Below are positions 1 to 9,196 of a stretch of 64,000 nucleotides of DNA, in pieces. Under the pieces are notes generated by a model. That model had not been told where the DNA came from. It did no database searches and worked only from the letters and a program-made list of their open reading frames with translations. Origin of the DNA: CADEEN01 sp963751775 (lineage in GTDB: Bacteria; Pseudomonadota; Gammaproteobacteria; Burkholderiales; Burkholderiaceae_C); the NCBI GenBank assembly GCA_963751775.1, contig CAVVVW010000003.1, positions 186,001-250,000 on the forward strand, in the 5' to 3' direction. The translations under genes and the position numbers were made by a program. The stretch's first letter is position 1. Each line of letters begins with the position of its first letter.

Positions 1-1
1 G

Positions 2-1166
2 CGCCAGAGCGGCCCGGCGCTGGAAACCAGCTTCGCCAATGCCGGCGAGGTCTCGCCCGGCTACTCTGCGCCCTGGGCCGGGCCGGGCGTGCCGCTGAAG
101 GCGGTGAAGTGGCTGCTGATGCAGCATCGCCCGCTGGTGATCCGGCCGCATTTCGACTGGCGCCTGGTGCGCTGGGTGCTGGCGATGTTGCGCAACTGCA
201 CCGCGGCACGCTATGCGGTCAACAAGGGCCGGATGGTGCGGCTGGCCGAGTACAGCCGTGATTGCATGGTGGCGCTGCGTGCGGCCACCGGCATCGAATA
301 CGACCAGCGCATGCAGGGCACCCTGCAATTGTTCCGCACCCAGGCGCAACTTGACGGCGCGGCCTCGGACATGGCAATCCTCGAGCGATACGGTGTGCCC
401 TACGAGTTGCTTGACCGCGCCGGCTGCGTCGGGCACGAACCGGCGTTGGCGCGGGTGCGCGAGAAGTTCGTCGGCGGGCTGCGCCTGCCCGGCGACGAGA
501 CCGGGGACTGTTTCAAGTTCACGAACCGCATCGCCGAAATGGCTGCGGCGCGCGGTGCGCAGCTGCGCTTTGGCGTCAACGTCCGCTCGCTCTTGACCGA
601 CGGCAAGCGGCTCACCGGCGTCGAGACCGACCAGGGGCGACTTCGAGGCCGATGCCTACCTGGTCGCGCTGGGCAGCCATTCGCCCACGCTGCTGGCGCC
701 GGTGGGTATCGAGATTCCCGTCTACCCGGTGAAGGGCTACTCGATCACCGTGCCGATCACCGATGCCGCCGGCGCACCGGAGTCGACGGTGATGGACGAG
801 ACGCACAAGGTGGCGGTGACGCGGCTGGGCGACCGAATCCGCGCCGGCGGTACGGCGGAACTGGCCGGCTACACGCTGCAATTGCACGAGGCACGCCGGC
901 GTACGCTGATGCATGTGGTGGGCGACCTGTTCCCCGGCGGCGGCGATCTCGACCGCGCCGAGTTCTGGTGCGGCTTGCGCCCGATGACACCCGACGGCAC
1001 GCCGCTGGTCGGCGGCACCGGGCTGGCCAACCTGTACCTGGCCACCGGCCATGGCACGCTGGGCTGGACCATGGCGGCGGGCACGGCGCGGGTGATCGCC
1101 GACCTGATCGGCGGCCGCAAGCCAGCCATCGACATGACCGGGCTGACGATAGACCGCTACCGCTGA
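2..1166 (+). CDS. dadA: D-amino acid dehydrogenase small subunit (5' partial, one frameshift)
   Basis: FAD-dependent membrane-associated dehydrogenase that deaminates D-amino acids to 2-oxo acids and passes electrons to the respiratory chain. The window opens inside the gene; the frame is open from base 2 and begins in the conserved stretch around ETSFANAGEVSPGYSAPWA, so only about the first 30 residues (the FAD Rossmann motif) are missing. The C-terminal FAD-binding signature GLRPMTPDGTPLVGG and the GHGTLGWTMAAGTA segment are present near the end. The frame changes at about 634-638 in a GGGG run; removing one G gives the expected G-D-F-E-A-D-A-Y-L-V-A-L-G-S-H continuation. Identity as a DadA-type oxidase is strong; the physiological substrate is not shown by the sequence. 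Confidence 0.85.
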
Positions 1167-1239
1167 CGCCGCAGCCCTTGACAGGCCGCCAAGCGCCCCC
1201 ATCTGCCGCGCGCGACTCACTCTTCCATCCGCCCAGACC

Positions 1240-3114
1240 ATGAGCCAAAAGCAAACCCTCGCCTTCCAGGCCGAGGTGCAACAGATCCTGCACCTGGTGA
1301 CCCATTCGCTGTACTCGAACAAGGAGATCTTCCTGCGCGAGCTGGTGTCCAACGCATCGGATGCCTGCGACAAGCTGCGCTTCGAGGCGCTGGACAAGTC
1401 GGCGCTGTACGAAGACGCGCCGGAGTTGAAGGTCCACGTCAGCTTCGACCTTGCCGCCAAGACCGTGACCGTGCGCGACAACGGCGTCGGCATGAGCGCG
1501 GAGGAGGCGGTGGCGCATCTGGGCACGATCGCCAGGAGCGGCACGCGCGAGTTCATGGCCAAGCTCGAAGGCGACCAGAAGAAGGATGCCAACCTGATCG
1601 GCCAGTTCGGCGTCGGCTTCTACTCCGGATTCATCGTCGCCGACCGCATCACCGTCGAGTCGCGCCGCGCCGGCCTGAAGCCCGAGGAGGGCGTGCGCTG
1701 GACGAGCGATGGCTCGGGCCAGTTCGAAGTCGAGACGATCACGCGCGCCGAGCGCGGCACCGATGTGACACTGCACCTGCGCGAAGGCGAAGAGGATTTC
1801 CTGAAGACCTGGAAGCTGAAGTCGATCATCAGCAAGTACTCCGACCACATCTCGCTGCCGATCCTGATGAAGAAGGAGGAGTGGATTGCCGAGAAGGCCG
1901 AGACGGTGCTGAAGGACGAGTGGGAAACCGTCAACAAGGCCGCCGCCTTGTGGACGCGGGCCAAGAGCGACATCACCGATGCGCAGTACCAGGACTTCTA
2001 CAAGCAGATTTCCTTCGACAGCGATCCGCCGCTGGCCTACACGCACAACCGCGTCGAGGGCCGCAGCGAGTACACCCAGCTGCTCTACATCCCGGCCAAG
2101 GCACCGTTCGACCTCTGGAATCGCGACAAGCGCGGCGGCGTGAAGCTCTACGTCAAGCGCGTCTTCATCATGGACGACGCCGAGGCGCTGATGCCGGTGT
2201 ATCTGCGCTTCGTCAAGGGCGTGATCGACTCGGCCGACCTGCCGCTCAATGTCAGCCGCGAATTGCTGCAGGAAAGCCGTGACGTGAAGGCGATCCGCGA
2301 AGGCTCGACCAAGCGCGTGCTGTCGATGCTGGAAGACCTGGCCGAGCAGCAGAAGGACAAGTACGCCGCGTTCTGGAAGGACTTCGGCCCGGTGCTCAAG
2401 GAAGGCGTCGGCGAGGACCACCAGAACCAGGAGCGGCTGGCCAAGCTGCTGCGGTTTGCCTCCACGCACGCCGATGAAGGGGTGTCGTTCGCCGACTACG
2501 TGGCGCGGCTGAAGGAGGGGCAGGAGCCGATCTACTACATCACTGCCGACACGCTGGCTGCAGCCAAGGCCAGCCCGCAATTGGAGATCTTCCGCAAGAA
2601 GGGCATCGAGGTGCTGTTGCTGACCGACCGCGTCGACGAGTGGATGCTGTCGCATCTGTACGAGTTCGAGGGTCACCCGCTGCAAAGCGTGGCCAAGGGC
2701 AGCGTCGATCTGGGCACGCTGCAGGACGAGGCCGAGAAGCAGCAGGCCGAAAAGGCGGCGACGGCTTTTGCGCCGGTACAGGAAAAGCTCAAGGCCGCCT
2801 TGAAGGACCGGGCCAAGGACGTGCGCGTGACCACGCGGTTGGTGGACTCGCCGGCCTGCATCGTCGTCGAAGAAGGCGACATGAGTGCGCACCTGGCGCG
2901 CCTGTTGAAGCAAGCCGGCCAGCAGGCACCCAAAGGCCTGCCGATCCTCGAAGTCAACGCCGAACACGCGTTGGTCAAGCGTATCGAGCACGACGAGGCC
3001 CACTTCGACGATCTCGCGCACCTGTTGTTCGACCAGGCCTGGTTGGCCGAGGGCGGGCAGCTCGACAATCCGGCCGAGCATGTGCAGCGCGTGACGCGGC
3101 TGTTGACCGCGTGA
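1240..3114 (+). CDS. htpG: Molecular chaperone HtpG (Hsp90)
   Basis: Cytosolic ATP-dependent Hsp90-type chaperone. The protein has 624 residues, the usual bacterial length. The GHKL ATPase domain shows NASDACDK at 38-45, DNGVGMS at 80-86 and GQFGVGFYS at 121-129, which form the nucleotide pocket. The middle domain carries the conserved NVSRELLQESRDVKAIR segment near residues 340-355, containing the catalytic-loop arginine, and the C-terminal dimerisation region follows. The frame is uninterrupted. The start ATG lies 73 bases after dadA. It converges with srkA downstream. Confidence 0.98.
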   Translation: MSQKQTLAFQAEVQQILHLVTHSLYSNKEIFLRELVSNASDACDKLRFEALDKSALYEDAPELKVHVSFDLAAKTVTVRDNGVGMSAEEAVAHLGTIARSGTREFMAKLEGDQKKDANLIGQFGVGFYSGFIVADRITVESRRAGLKPEEGVRWTSDGSGQFEVETITRAERGTDVTLHLREGEEDFLKTWKLKSIISKYSDHISLPILMKKEEWIAEKAETVLKDEWETVNKAAALWTRAKSDITDAQYQDFYKQISFDSDPPLAYTHNRVEGRSEYTQLLYIPAKAPFDLWNRDKRGGVKLYVKRVFIMDDAEALMPVYLRFVKGVIDSADLPLNVSRELLQESRDVKAIREGSTKRVLSMLEDLAEQQKDKYAAFWKDFGPVLKEGVGEDHQNQERLAKLLRFASTHADEGVSFADYVARLKEGQEPIYYITADTLAAAKASPQLEIFRKKGIEVLLLTDRVDEWMLSHLYEFEGHPLQSVAKGSVDLGTLQDEAEKQQAEKAATAFAPVQEKLKAALKDRAKDVRVTTRLVDSPACIVVEEGDMSAHLARLLKQAGQQAPKGLPILEVNAEHALVKRIEHDEAHFDDLAHLLFDQAWLAEGGQLDNPAEHVQRVTRLLTA

Positions 3115-3134
3115 TGCCGCAGCCGGCGTGACGG

Positions 3135-3155
3135 GGCGCGGCCTGGGGCCGCGCC
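3135..3155. terminator. Hairpin between convergent htpG and srkA
   Basis: A perfect 9-bp inverted repeat (GGCGCGGCC, 3-base loop, GGCCGCGCC) lies between the stop codons of htpG and srkA. There is no T-run on either side, so it is only a plausible bidirectional terminator. Confidence 0.45.
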
Positions 3156-3162
3156 GGATCGG

Positions 3163-4194
3163 CTATGCGAGCATCGGTGGCTCGTCCATCACCTCGATCT
3201 GCTCGCGCAACTGCGTGGCCTGCTGAGACCAGTAGGCCGCGCCGCCGAACCACGGGAACGCAGCGGGAAAAGCCGGGTCCGTCCAGCGCTCGGCGATCCA
3301 GGCGCTGTGGTGGATCATGCGCAGCGTTCGCAGCGGCTCGATCAGCGCCAGTTCGCGTTCGTCGAAGGGGCGAAAGACACGGTAGCCCTCGAGTACCTGC
3401 GCCAGCTGTTCACGCATCGCCATTGCATCGCCGGAAAGCAGCATCCACAGGTCCTGCACCGCCGGGCCGTTGCAGGCGTCGTCGAGGTCGACCACATGCG
3501 GGCCCTCGGCGCGCCACATGATGTTGCCGGGGTGGAAGTCGCCGTGCAGGCGCAGCCGTGGCACTGCGCTGAGCTGGGCAAAGGCGCGATCCACGCGCGC
3601 CAACGCCGCATCGCAGCATGCAATCCAGATCGCGCGCTCGCTATCGGGAACGAAGGCACCGTCGAGCAAGCGCTGTCGCGCCCGGTGACCAAAGGTGGCC
3701 GGGTCCATCGTGCGTCGGTGCGCAAACCTTCGCCGCGCGCCGACCAGGTGCAGGCGACCCAGGAAGCGGCCAAGCCATCGCAGCGCGGCGGGATCCTCGA
3801 GCTCTGGCGCGCGGCCGGCGTGGCGGTCGCTGACCGCGACACGGTGTACATCGGTGCCGTCGTGCCAGCGGGCCAGCGTCGGCGGCTCGCCGAGCAGTTC
3901 GATGTCGCTGCCTGCGGACAGAACGCGTGGCGCTACGACCGGCACGTCGTCGGCCACCAGTTCGTGGGCGAACGCATGTTCCTCGAGAATCTGCGCGTCG
4001 CTCCAGCGCGCAGGGCGGTAGAACTTGGCCACCACCACATCGCCGTCCTCGAGAAAGACCTGGAAGACGCGGTTTTCGTATGAATTGAGCTGCAGCAGCC
4101 GACCATCGCCGCGCAGCCCCAGCGCATCGAGCGTGCGCAGCACCCGGTCAGGGTCGAGGTCGGTGTAGCCGGCCGGTGTTGTTGCCACTGTCAT
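3163..4194 (-). CDS. srkA: Stress response serine/threonine protein kinase SrkA (YihE/RdoA)
   Basis: Small APH-fold protein kinase which in E. coli protects against stress-induced death downstream of Cpx. The 343-residue length suits the family. The family signature LNSYENRVFQV is at about residues 36-46, followed by the ATP-anchoring lysine in VVVAKFYRP (about 53-61). The catalytic loop HGDFHPGNIM and the Mg-binding DLDDA motif lie in the last third. It is transcribed alone and converges with htpG. The ATG start is preceded by only a short gap to the next gene. Confidence 0.9.
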   Translation of the reverse strand: MTVATTPAGYTDLDPDRVLRTLDALGLRGDGRLLQLNSYENRVFQVFLEDGDVVVAKFYRPARWSDAQILEEHAFAHELVADDVPVVAPRVLSAGSDIELLGEPPTLARWHDGTDVHRVAVSDRHAGRAPELEDPAALRWLGRFLGRLHLVGARRRFAHRRTMDPATFGHRARQRLLDGAFVPDSERAIWIACCDAALARVDRAFAQLSAVPRLRLHGDFHPGNIMWRAEGPHVVDLDDACNGPAVQDLWMLLSGDAMAMREQLAQVLEGYRVFRPFDERELALIEPLRTLRMIHHSAWIAERWTDPAFPAAFPWFGGAAYWSQQATQLREQIEVMDEPPMLA

Positions 4195-4287
4195 GCGCGC
4201 ATCCTAAGCGCGCAACCGCAGGGTCAGTGGTGCGTGCCCGTGCTGGGGAAGCGCGGCGGTTCCGACTCGACGACCACACCCGAAAGG

Positions 4288-5022
4288 TCATCGGGCAATG
4301 TTGTCGCCATAGGTCGATGACTGCGCGATCGTTGGCGCCTCCTGGCGTACAGGGGCCAACTCGCCTGCAACGCTGGTGTCGGTGCGGGTATCGGGAGCGA
4401 AGAACGAGTCCTGGAAGAAGCTCGAGTCTTGCCACAAGGCATTTCGTTCGCGACGTCGCGCCGCACCCGCGCGCGCGCCGTCATCCCGCGTGCGTGGCCG
4501 GCTCGGCGCCGGCTGCGGTCCGCGTGACGAAGCGACGCTCTGCGGCACCAGCAATTGAAGTTCGGCCACCGAGGGCAGGTGATCGACCGGGCAACGCAGG
4601 TAGCGCACGCGACACGCACCGAGCACCGACTGCTTGATCTGCAAGACGCGCCGCGAGTTGCCGCGGTCGGTATCCAGATCGATCGCGGCCAGCACGCGAC
4701 CATTGGCACTGCAGATGGCGAAAGTCACGTGGATCGAGCCGAGCAGTTCGTACCAGAAGCGCACCTCCTGCGGATCGTTGGGCTGGCAAAAGCGGACCAG
4801 CGGCAACTTCGACAGCACGATGTGGTGCGGCAACGCCTCACGCAGTTGCCGGTAGACGCGGCGCTCGTCGGTCGAGAACACCGGTCGCGGAGCCAGCGAC
4901 CACTCGGTGGGTAGTGGTTTGGCTGCCGGCTTGCGACCGCGCGTCAGGCGCCATGTCACCGCACCGACGAGCGCGGCGACCAGGACGGCCAGCGTAACGA
5001 TCCACGGCAGCAGAGGTTCCAT
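4288..5022 (-). CDS. DUF2726 domain membrane-anchored protein
   Basis: Protein of about 244 residues starting MEPLLPWIVTLAVL, with one N-terminal membrane segment (about 5-25) and a basic linker. A conserved central domain of the DUF2726 type (about residues 45-160) contains the VFSTDERRVYRQLREALP and LAAIDLDTDRGNSRRVLQ segments. DUF2726 is distantly nuclease-like, but the function is unknown. The C-terminal third is rich in A, R and S and looks disordered. An in-frame ATG exists 69 bases upstream, but the chosen start gives a clean membrane anchor. It lies upstream of srkA in the same orientation, 93 bases away. Confidence 0.7.
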   Translation of the reverse strand: MEPLLPWIVTLAVLVAALVGAVTWRLTRGRKPAAKPLPTEWSLAPRPVFSTDERRVYRQLREALPHHIVLSKLPLVRFCQPNDPQEVRFWYELLGSIHVTFAICSANGRVLAAIDLDTDRGNSRRVLQIKQSVLGACRVRYLRCPVDHLPSVAELQLLVPQSVASSRGPQPAPSRPRTRDDGARAGAARRRERNALWQDSSFFQDSFFAPDTRTDTSVAGELAPVRQEAPTIAQSSTYGDNIAR

Positions 5023-5598
5023 GACGAGGCCAGTGTGAGCGCCGCCCACGCGCAGATCGCCACGGACGACATTCGGTTGCAAGTGTCGCAATGTTACTCG
5101 GACTCGCCATTTGCCCTATCCCTGACACCGAGGTGTCCGTCACGAGGCGTCATGCGGGTGCATTAAGCGGCCTTAACGTTGTGCATCGATTTGGCGTCGC
5201 ACGCCATCTTCGCTGCCGCGCGCCGCCTGCCAGCGTGGGCTGCACGGAGCGCCAGCCGACGCGCAGGGTCGCGTTCGTCCCGCCGTTCAGTTTCGTTGCG
5301 CACCGGCACGGGGTTCACCTGGGTGCAGTGGACGTTTGCAGGGTCCGCGGCATGGGGTTCATGGGCCTCTGCCTGCTGGCCTGTCAAACCTGCGGCTTCG
5401 TTCGCCTATAATCACAGGCTTTCCCGTCAGCGGCGGGGAGTGACATGGTTGGAGTGGAATGCACGGAAATGCGCATTGCACCGCCCGAGAGGCCGCAGTT
5501 TGCCAAAAGCGGTACCGAGGGCGACAACCCGGTCGAACAGCCGCAACCTGACCGTGATGGCACAACGTGCCAGCAAGGTCGACCACCGAAAGACCCTC
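5023..5598 (+). promoter_or_regulatory. Intergenic region and leader of rplM-rpsI with sigma70-like promoter
   Basis: No convincing gene lies in these 576 bases. A perfect TATAAT is at 5407-5412, with a weak -35-like CTGTCA/GTCAAA at about 5381-5388. Transcription from it would give a leader of roughly 180 nt before rplM, long enough for ribosomal-protein feedback control as known for rplM-rpsI operons elsewhere. A short frame opening at 5445 just after GGGGAG overlaps rplM in another phase. Its amino-acid content is not distinctive, so it is not called as a gene. Confidence 0.55.
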
Positions 5599-6027
5599 AT
5601 GAAGACCTTCAGCGCCAAGCCGGCCGAAGTGAAGCACGAGTGGTTTGTGATTGACGCCACCGACAAGGTGCTCGGACGTGTTGCCAGCGAAGTGGCACTC
5701 CGTTTGCGCGGCAAGCACAAGGCCATTTACACGCCTCACGTCGACACCGGTGATTTCATCGTCGTGGTGAACGCAGAGAAACTGCGCGTCACCGGCAACA
5801 AGGCCAACGACAAGGTGTACTACCGCCACTCGGGCTACCCGGGGGGCATTTACGCCACCAAGTTCAAGGACATGCAAGCCAAGCATCCGGGGCGCGCCCT
5901 GGAAAAGGCGGTCAAGGGCATGCTGCCCAAGGGCCCGTTAGGCTACGCGATGGTGAAGAAGCTGAAGGTGTACGCCGGTGCGACGCACCCGCACACCGCC
6001 CAGCAGCCCAAGGCGCTGGAAATCTAA
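5599..6027 (+). CDS. rplM: 50S ribosomal protein L13
   Basis: Large-subunit ribosomal protein uL13 of 142 residues, identical in length to the E. coli protein. The start MKTFSAKPAEV matches the family. Conserved stretches include VLGRVASEVALRLRGKHK, YTPHVDTGDFIVVVNAEK, VKGMLPKGPLG and KLKVYAG. An in-frame ATG 42 bases upstream would add 14 residues not seen in the family and was rejected. It forms the classic operon with rpsI, which starts 9 bases later. Confidence 0.98.
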   Translation: MKTFSAKPAEVKHEWFVIDATDKVLGRVASEVALRLRGKHKAIYTPHVDTGDFIVVVNAEKLRVTGNKANDKVYYRHSGYPGGIYATKFKDMQAKHPGRALEKAVKGMLPKGPLGYAMVKKLKVYAGATHPHTAQQPKALEI

Positions 6028-6036
6028 GGAGCGGTG

Positions 6037-6429
6037 ATGATCGGCAATTGGAATTACGGAACCGGCCGCCGCAAATCGTCGGTGGCCCGCGTGTTCATCA
6101 AGAAGGGCACGGGATTGATCAAGGTCAACGGCAAGCCGGTCGAAGAGTACTTCGGCCGCCAGACCTCGATCATGGTCGTCAAGCAGCCCCTGCTGCTGAC
6201 CAACAACGGTGAGGCCTTCGATATCAAGGTCAACGTCGAAGGCGGCGGTGAGTCGGGCCAGGCCGGCGCCGTCCGGCACGGCATTACGCGTGCACTGATC
6301 GACTACGACGCGACCTTGAAGCCCAGCCTGAGCCAGGCCGGTTTCGTCACCCGCGATGCCCGCGAGGTGGAACGCAAGAAGGTCGGCCTGCACGGCGCAC
6401 GCCGTCGCAAGCAGTTCAGCAAGCGCTGA
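6037..6429 (+). CDS. rpsI: 30S ribosomal protein S9
   Basis: Small-subunit protein uS9 of 130 residues. It starts MIGNWNYGTGRRKSSVARV and ends with the conserved basic tail R-R-R-K-Q-F-S-K-R that reaches the P-site tRNA. A GTG codon directly precedes the ATG, but family length and the AAGGAG ribosome site at 6026-6031 favour the ATG at 6037. It is cotranscribed with rplM and followed by a strong hairpin. Confidence 0.98.
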   Translation: MIGNWNYGTGRRKSSVARVFIKKGTGLIKVNGKPVEEYFGRQTSIMVVKQPLLLTNNGEAFDIKVNVEGGGESGQAGAVRHGITRALIDYDATLKPSLSQAGFVTRDAREVERKKVGLHGARRRKQFSKR

Positions 6430-6455
6430 ACGTTTCGCAACACGCCAAACACGCC

Positions 6456-6479
6456 CGAGGCCGCAATACTGCGGCCTCG
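6456..6479 (+). terminator. Hairpin terminator after rplM-rpsI
   Basis: A perfect 10-bp stem (CGAGGCCGCA / TGCGGCCTCG) with loop ATAC lies 26 bases after the rpsI stop and is followed by CTCGTTTG. The short T-run makes it a weak to moderate intrinsic terminator. Confidence 0.65.
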
Positions 6480-6498
6480 CTCGTTTGCAGACCTCAAG

Positions 6499-7206
6499 AT
6501 GCGTTGGAAACTGTTTCGCCGCCAGCTGTCGATCAGCGCGCCACGAATGATCGTGCGCAGTCACCTGCCCTGGCCGATACGCTGGGTGGTGCTGGCCTTG
6601 GCCTTCGGATTTTCTGCGGCGCTGGCGTTGTGGGCCTTCGAATTCGGCAAGGACATCGCCGGCCTGGAGCGCGACGCCAAGGAGGAGTTGGTCCAGTTGC
6701 GCGCCGAGGTGCAGCGTCTGCGCGACGAACGCGAGCGCGCCCAGTCGATCGCCAACACCGCCGACAGCCTGCTCAAGACCGAGCGTGCGACGCAGGACAA
6801 GCTGACGCAGCAGTTGCGCCAGACGGAAGCCGAGGCACAGGCGCTGAAGGCCGACCTGGGCTTCTTCGAGCGGCTGTTGCCCGCAGCCGGCGAAGGCCTG
6901 GCCGTTCGCGGCCTGCAGGCCGAGCAGGTCCAGCCCGGCCAGCTGCGCTATACCTTGCTGGTGATGCAGAGCGGCAAGGCGCCGCCCGAATTCAAGGGCC
7001 GCTATGAACTGCAGGTCGCGGGCACGCTCGACGGCAAGCCGTGGACGCTTGCATTACCGGCCGGACCGCAACCTATTTCACTGCGCCAGTACGCGCGTGT
7101 CGAAGGCCGCCTCGACCACCCGATAGAGGCCGTGGTAAAAACGATCCAGGTTCGGGTCCTCGACAACAATGGTGGCCTGCGTGCCACCCAGACCGTGAAA
7201 CTCTGA
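6499..7206 (+). CDS. DUF6776 family membrane-anchored coiled-coil protein
   Basis: A 235-residue protein with one N-terminal membrane helix (about 29-50, WVVLALAFGFSAALALWAF) followed by a long charged coiled coil (about 55-115, rich in E, R, Q and L). A small globular C-terminal domain follows (about 125-235). Its position between rpsI and a bactofilin gene is typical of Burkholderiales, where this family is annotated DUF6776. The arrangement suggests an inner-membrane protein with a periplasmic coiled coil, perhaps linked to cell-envelope or bactofilin function, but no activity is known. Confidence 0.7.
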   Translation: MRWKLFRRQLSISAPRMIVRSHLPWPIRWVVLALAFGFSAALALWAFEFGKDIAGLERDAKEELVQLRAEVQRLRDERERAQSIANTADSLLKTERATQDKLTQQLRQTEAEAQALKADLGFFERLLPAAGEGLAVRGLQAEQVQPGQLRYTLLVMQSGKAPPEFKGRYELQVAGTLDGKPWTLALPAGPQPISLRQYARVEGRLDHPIEAVVKTIQVRVLDNNGGLRATQTVKL

Positions 7207-7219
7207 AAGGAATCGCAGC

Positions 7220-7621
7220 ATGTGGGCCTACTTCAAGAAGCAACCGCCGATTCGCAGCCTGATCGGCGAGGGCACCGTCCTGCATGGCGAAGTGCGCTTT
7301 TCCGACGGCCTGCGTGTCGATGGCGAGGTCCACGGTGACATCGTGGCCGTCGGGGATGAGCACAACATCCTGGTCATCAGCGAGAAAGCCCGTGTCCACG
7401 GCAAGGTCAGCGCCGGTCATGTCATCATCAACGGAACCATCGTTGGCCCGGTGCAGTCCGACGAGTTACTGGAATTGCAGCCCAAGGCGCGTATCACAGG
7501 CGATGTGCGCTATGAAGCGCTCGAGATGCACCAGGGCGCGACGATCGACGGCGAGTTGCGCGCCCTGAAGACCGCGGATGAACGCCCGACGCTCAAGCTC
7601 GCTGCATCGAGCAGGCTCTGA
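7220..7621 (+). CDS. Bactofilin (polymer-forming cytoskeletal protein)
   Basis: A 133-residue protein dominated by the bactofilin (DUF583) beta-helix. Repeating hydrophobic/glycine rungs such as GEGTVLHGEVRFSDGLRVDG, GKVSAGHVIINGTIVG and ARITGDVRYEALEM run from about residue 15 to 115, with short unstructured ends. Bactofilins self-polymerise into filaments that position envelope enzymes. AAGGA lies just upstream of the ATG, and the gene follows the DUF6776 gene by 13 bases, so the two are probably cotranscribed. Confidence 0.88.
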   Translation: MWAYFKKQPPIRSLIGEGTVLHGEVRFSDGLRVDGEVHGDIVAVGDEHNILVISEKARVHGKVSAGHVIINGTIVGPVQSDELLELQPKARITGDVRYEALEMHQGATIDGELRALKTADERPTLKLAASSRL

Positions 7622-7644
7622 TTCACGAACGAGGAACCCCGACC

Positions 7645-8019
7645 ATGAATGCGATTGCCCAACCCCTGAGCACTGACGTCGACGCAATGCCGGTGCCCTT
7701 GATATTCACCGACAGTGCTGCCGACAAGGTCAAGCAGTTGGTCGAGGAGGAAGGCAACCCCGAACTCAAGCTGCGCGTGTTCGTGCAGGGCGGTGGTTGC
7801 TCGGGATTCCAGTACGGCTTCACCTTCGACGAGGTGGTCAACGAAGACGACACGCCGATGACGAAGAACGGGGTCACGCTGCTGATCGACGCCATGAGCC
7901 TGCAGTACCTGATGGGCGCCGAGATCGACTACAAGGAAGACCTGCAGGGTGCGCAGTTCGTGATCAAGAATCCGAACGCGACGTCGACCTGCGGTTGCGG
8001 GTCGAGCTTCTCGGCCTGA
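7645..8019 (+). CDS. erpA: Iron-sulfur cluster insertion protein ErpA
   Basis: A-type carrier that delivers [4Fe-4S] clusters to apoproteins. It has 124 residues. The three cluster cysteines are present: one in the GGGCSGF motif (about residue 52) and two in the C-terminal TSTCGCGSSFSA. The DFxxxLxGAQFVIKNPNA region of the HesB/IscA fold is recognisable as DYKEDLQGAQFVIKNPNA. It ends just before a hairpin shared with anmK. An N-terminal extension of about 17 residues is usual for betaproteobacterial ErpA. Confidence 0.95.
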   Translation: MNAIAQPLSTDVDAMPVPLIFTDSAADKVKQLVEEEGNPELKLRVFVQGGGCSGFQYGFTFDEVVNEDDTPMTKNGVTLLIDAMSLQYLMGAEIDYKEDLQGAQFVIKNPNATSTCGCGSSFSA

Positions 8020-8037
8020 TCCACCGACGCCCAAGCC

Positions 8038-8059
8038 AGAGCCGCCGCCGGGCGGCTCT
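8038..8059. terminator. Bidirectional hairpin between erpA and anmK
   Basis: A perfect 9-bp stem (AGAGCCGCC / GGCGGCTCT) with loop GCCG is followed on the plus strand by GTCGTTT. It sits between the convergent erpA and anmK stop codons and so probably ends transcription from both sides. Confidence 0.7.
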
Positions 8060-8064
8060 GTCGT

Positions 8065-9183
8065 TTAGGCCGGGTAAAGCGCGCCGAGCACCCGCAGCCC
8101 CCGTGCGCCGGTGACGGCAACGATGTTGCCCGGCAGCCGTTCGACGAAGCGTTGCGCGAGCCAGGCGAATGCCGCGCCCTCGACCTGATCGACCGGCAGG
8201 CCGACACTGTCGGTGGTGGTGACGCGCGCGTCCGGCAACTGGGCTGCCAGTTCCCGCATCAGGTGTGTGTTGTGCGCGCCGCCGCCACACACCAGCAGCA
8301 CCTTCGCCGCACGCGCGTGCTGCCGCACATGCCGCGCGACGCTGTGCACCGTCAGTGCCGCCAGCGTGGCTTGCACATCGGCCGCCGGAACGCCTGCCGC
8401 GTGGCGCACGACATGGGCATCGAGCCAGGCCAGGTTGAAGAGGTCGCGGCCGGTGCTCTTGGGCGGCGCCAGGTCTATGAACGGCTCGGCCAGTAGTGCA
8501 GCCAGCAGCGGCGCGACAACGTTGCCGCTGGCCGCCCATCGCCCATCGCGGTCGAAGGGCTGGCCGCAATGGCGCTGGCACCAGCCATCGAGAAGGGCAT
8601 TGCCTGGGCCGCAGTCGAAGCCCAGCAGGCTGCCGTCGGCGTTGAGCACGCTGAGGTTGGCGATGCCGCCCAGATTGAGCACCACCCGCGTTTGGCCGGG
8701 CGAGGCGAACAGCGCCGCATGCAGCCCGGGCGCCAGCGGCGCGCCTTGGCCGCCGGCCGCGACATCGCGCCGACGCAGGTCGCAAACCACATCGATGCCG
8801 GTCAGCTCGGCCAGCAAGGCGCCATTGAGCAGCTGGCTGGTGAATCCCGTGCCATCGAACTCACCCGGCCGATGGCGCACCGTCTGGCCATGGGCACCGA
8901 TGGCGCGCACGGCGCGGCTCGCGCCAGGGCGGGCCCGCAGCAGCGTGTGGGTCACCTCGGCGTAGCTGCGCGCAACGGCATTGGCGGCAAGTTCGGCGCG
9001 CTGCAGTTCGTTGTCGCCCGGCGCATTCAGCGCCAACAATTCGCTGCGCAGCGCTGCTGGAAACGGCTGGTGGTGGTGCGCTTGCAGCACGACCGGCGGG
9101 CCCTGCGGCGACGCGAAATCCACCAGCACGCCATCGACCCCGTCGAGCGAAGTGCCCGACATCAGGCCGATGTACAGCGTCAT
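8065..9183 (-). CDS. anmK: Anhydro-N-acetylmuramic acid kinase
   Basis: Cytosolic peptidoglycan-recycling kinase that converts 1,6-anhydro-MurNAc with ATP to MurNAc-6-phosphate. It has 372 residues, normal for the family. The phosphate-1 motif GLMSGTSLDGVD is at residues 6-17, the conserved IGAHGQTVRHRP segment at about 107-118, GFDCGPGNALLDGW in the middle and LLVCGGGAHNTHLM near residue 280. It lies 13 bases downstream of the M23 peptidase gene on the same strand, a sensible pairing of cell-wall functions. Confidence 0.95.
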   Translation of the reverse strand: MTLYIGLMSGTSLDGVDGVLVDFASPQGPPVVLQAHHHQPFPAALRSELLALNAPGDNELQRAELAANAVARSYAEVTHTLLRARPGASRAVRAIGAHGQTVRHRPGEFDGTGFTSQLLNGALLAELTGIDVVCDLRRRDVAAGGQGAPLAPGLHAALFASPGQTRVVLNLGGIANLSVLNADGSLLGFDCGPGNALLDGWCQRHCGQPFDRDGRWAASGNVVAPLLAALLAEPFIDLAPPKSTGRDLFNLAWLDAHVVRHAAGVPAADVQATLAALTVHSVARHVRQHARAAKVLLVCGGGAHNTHLMRELAAQLPDARVTTTDSVGLPVDQVEGAAFAWLAQRFVERLPGNIVAVTGARGLRVLGALYPA

Positions 9184-9196
9184 TCGCCGCCGCGGC

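Noticed and set aside
757..3081. Long minus-strand frames opposite htpG
   Set aside because: They mirror the htpG codon pattern on the opposite strand, are rich in R, H, L, and Q, and show no family features.
5445..5654. A leader-peptide gene before rplM
   Set aside because: It has a good ribosome site, but its sequence is simply another frame of the leader and rplM, with no conserved feature I can recognise.
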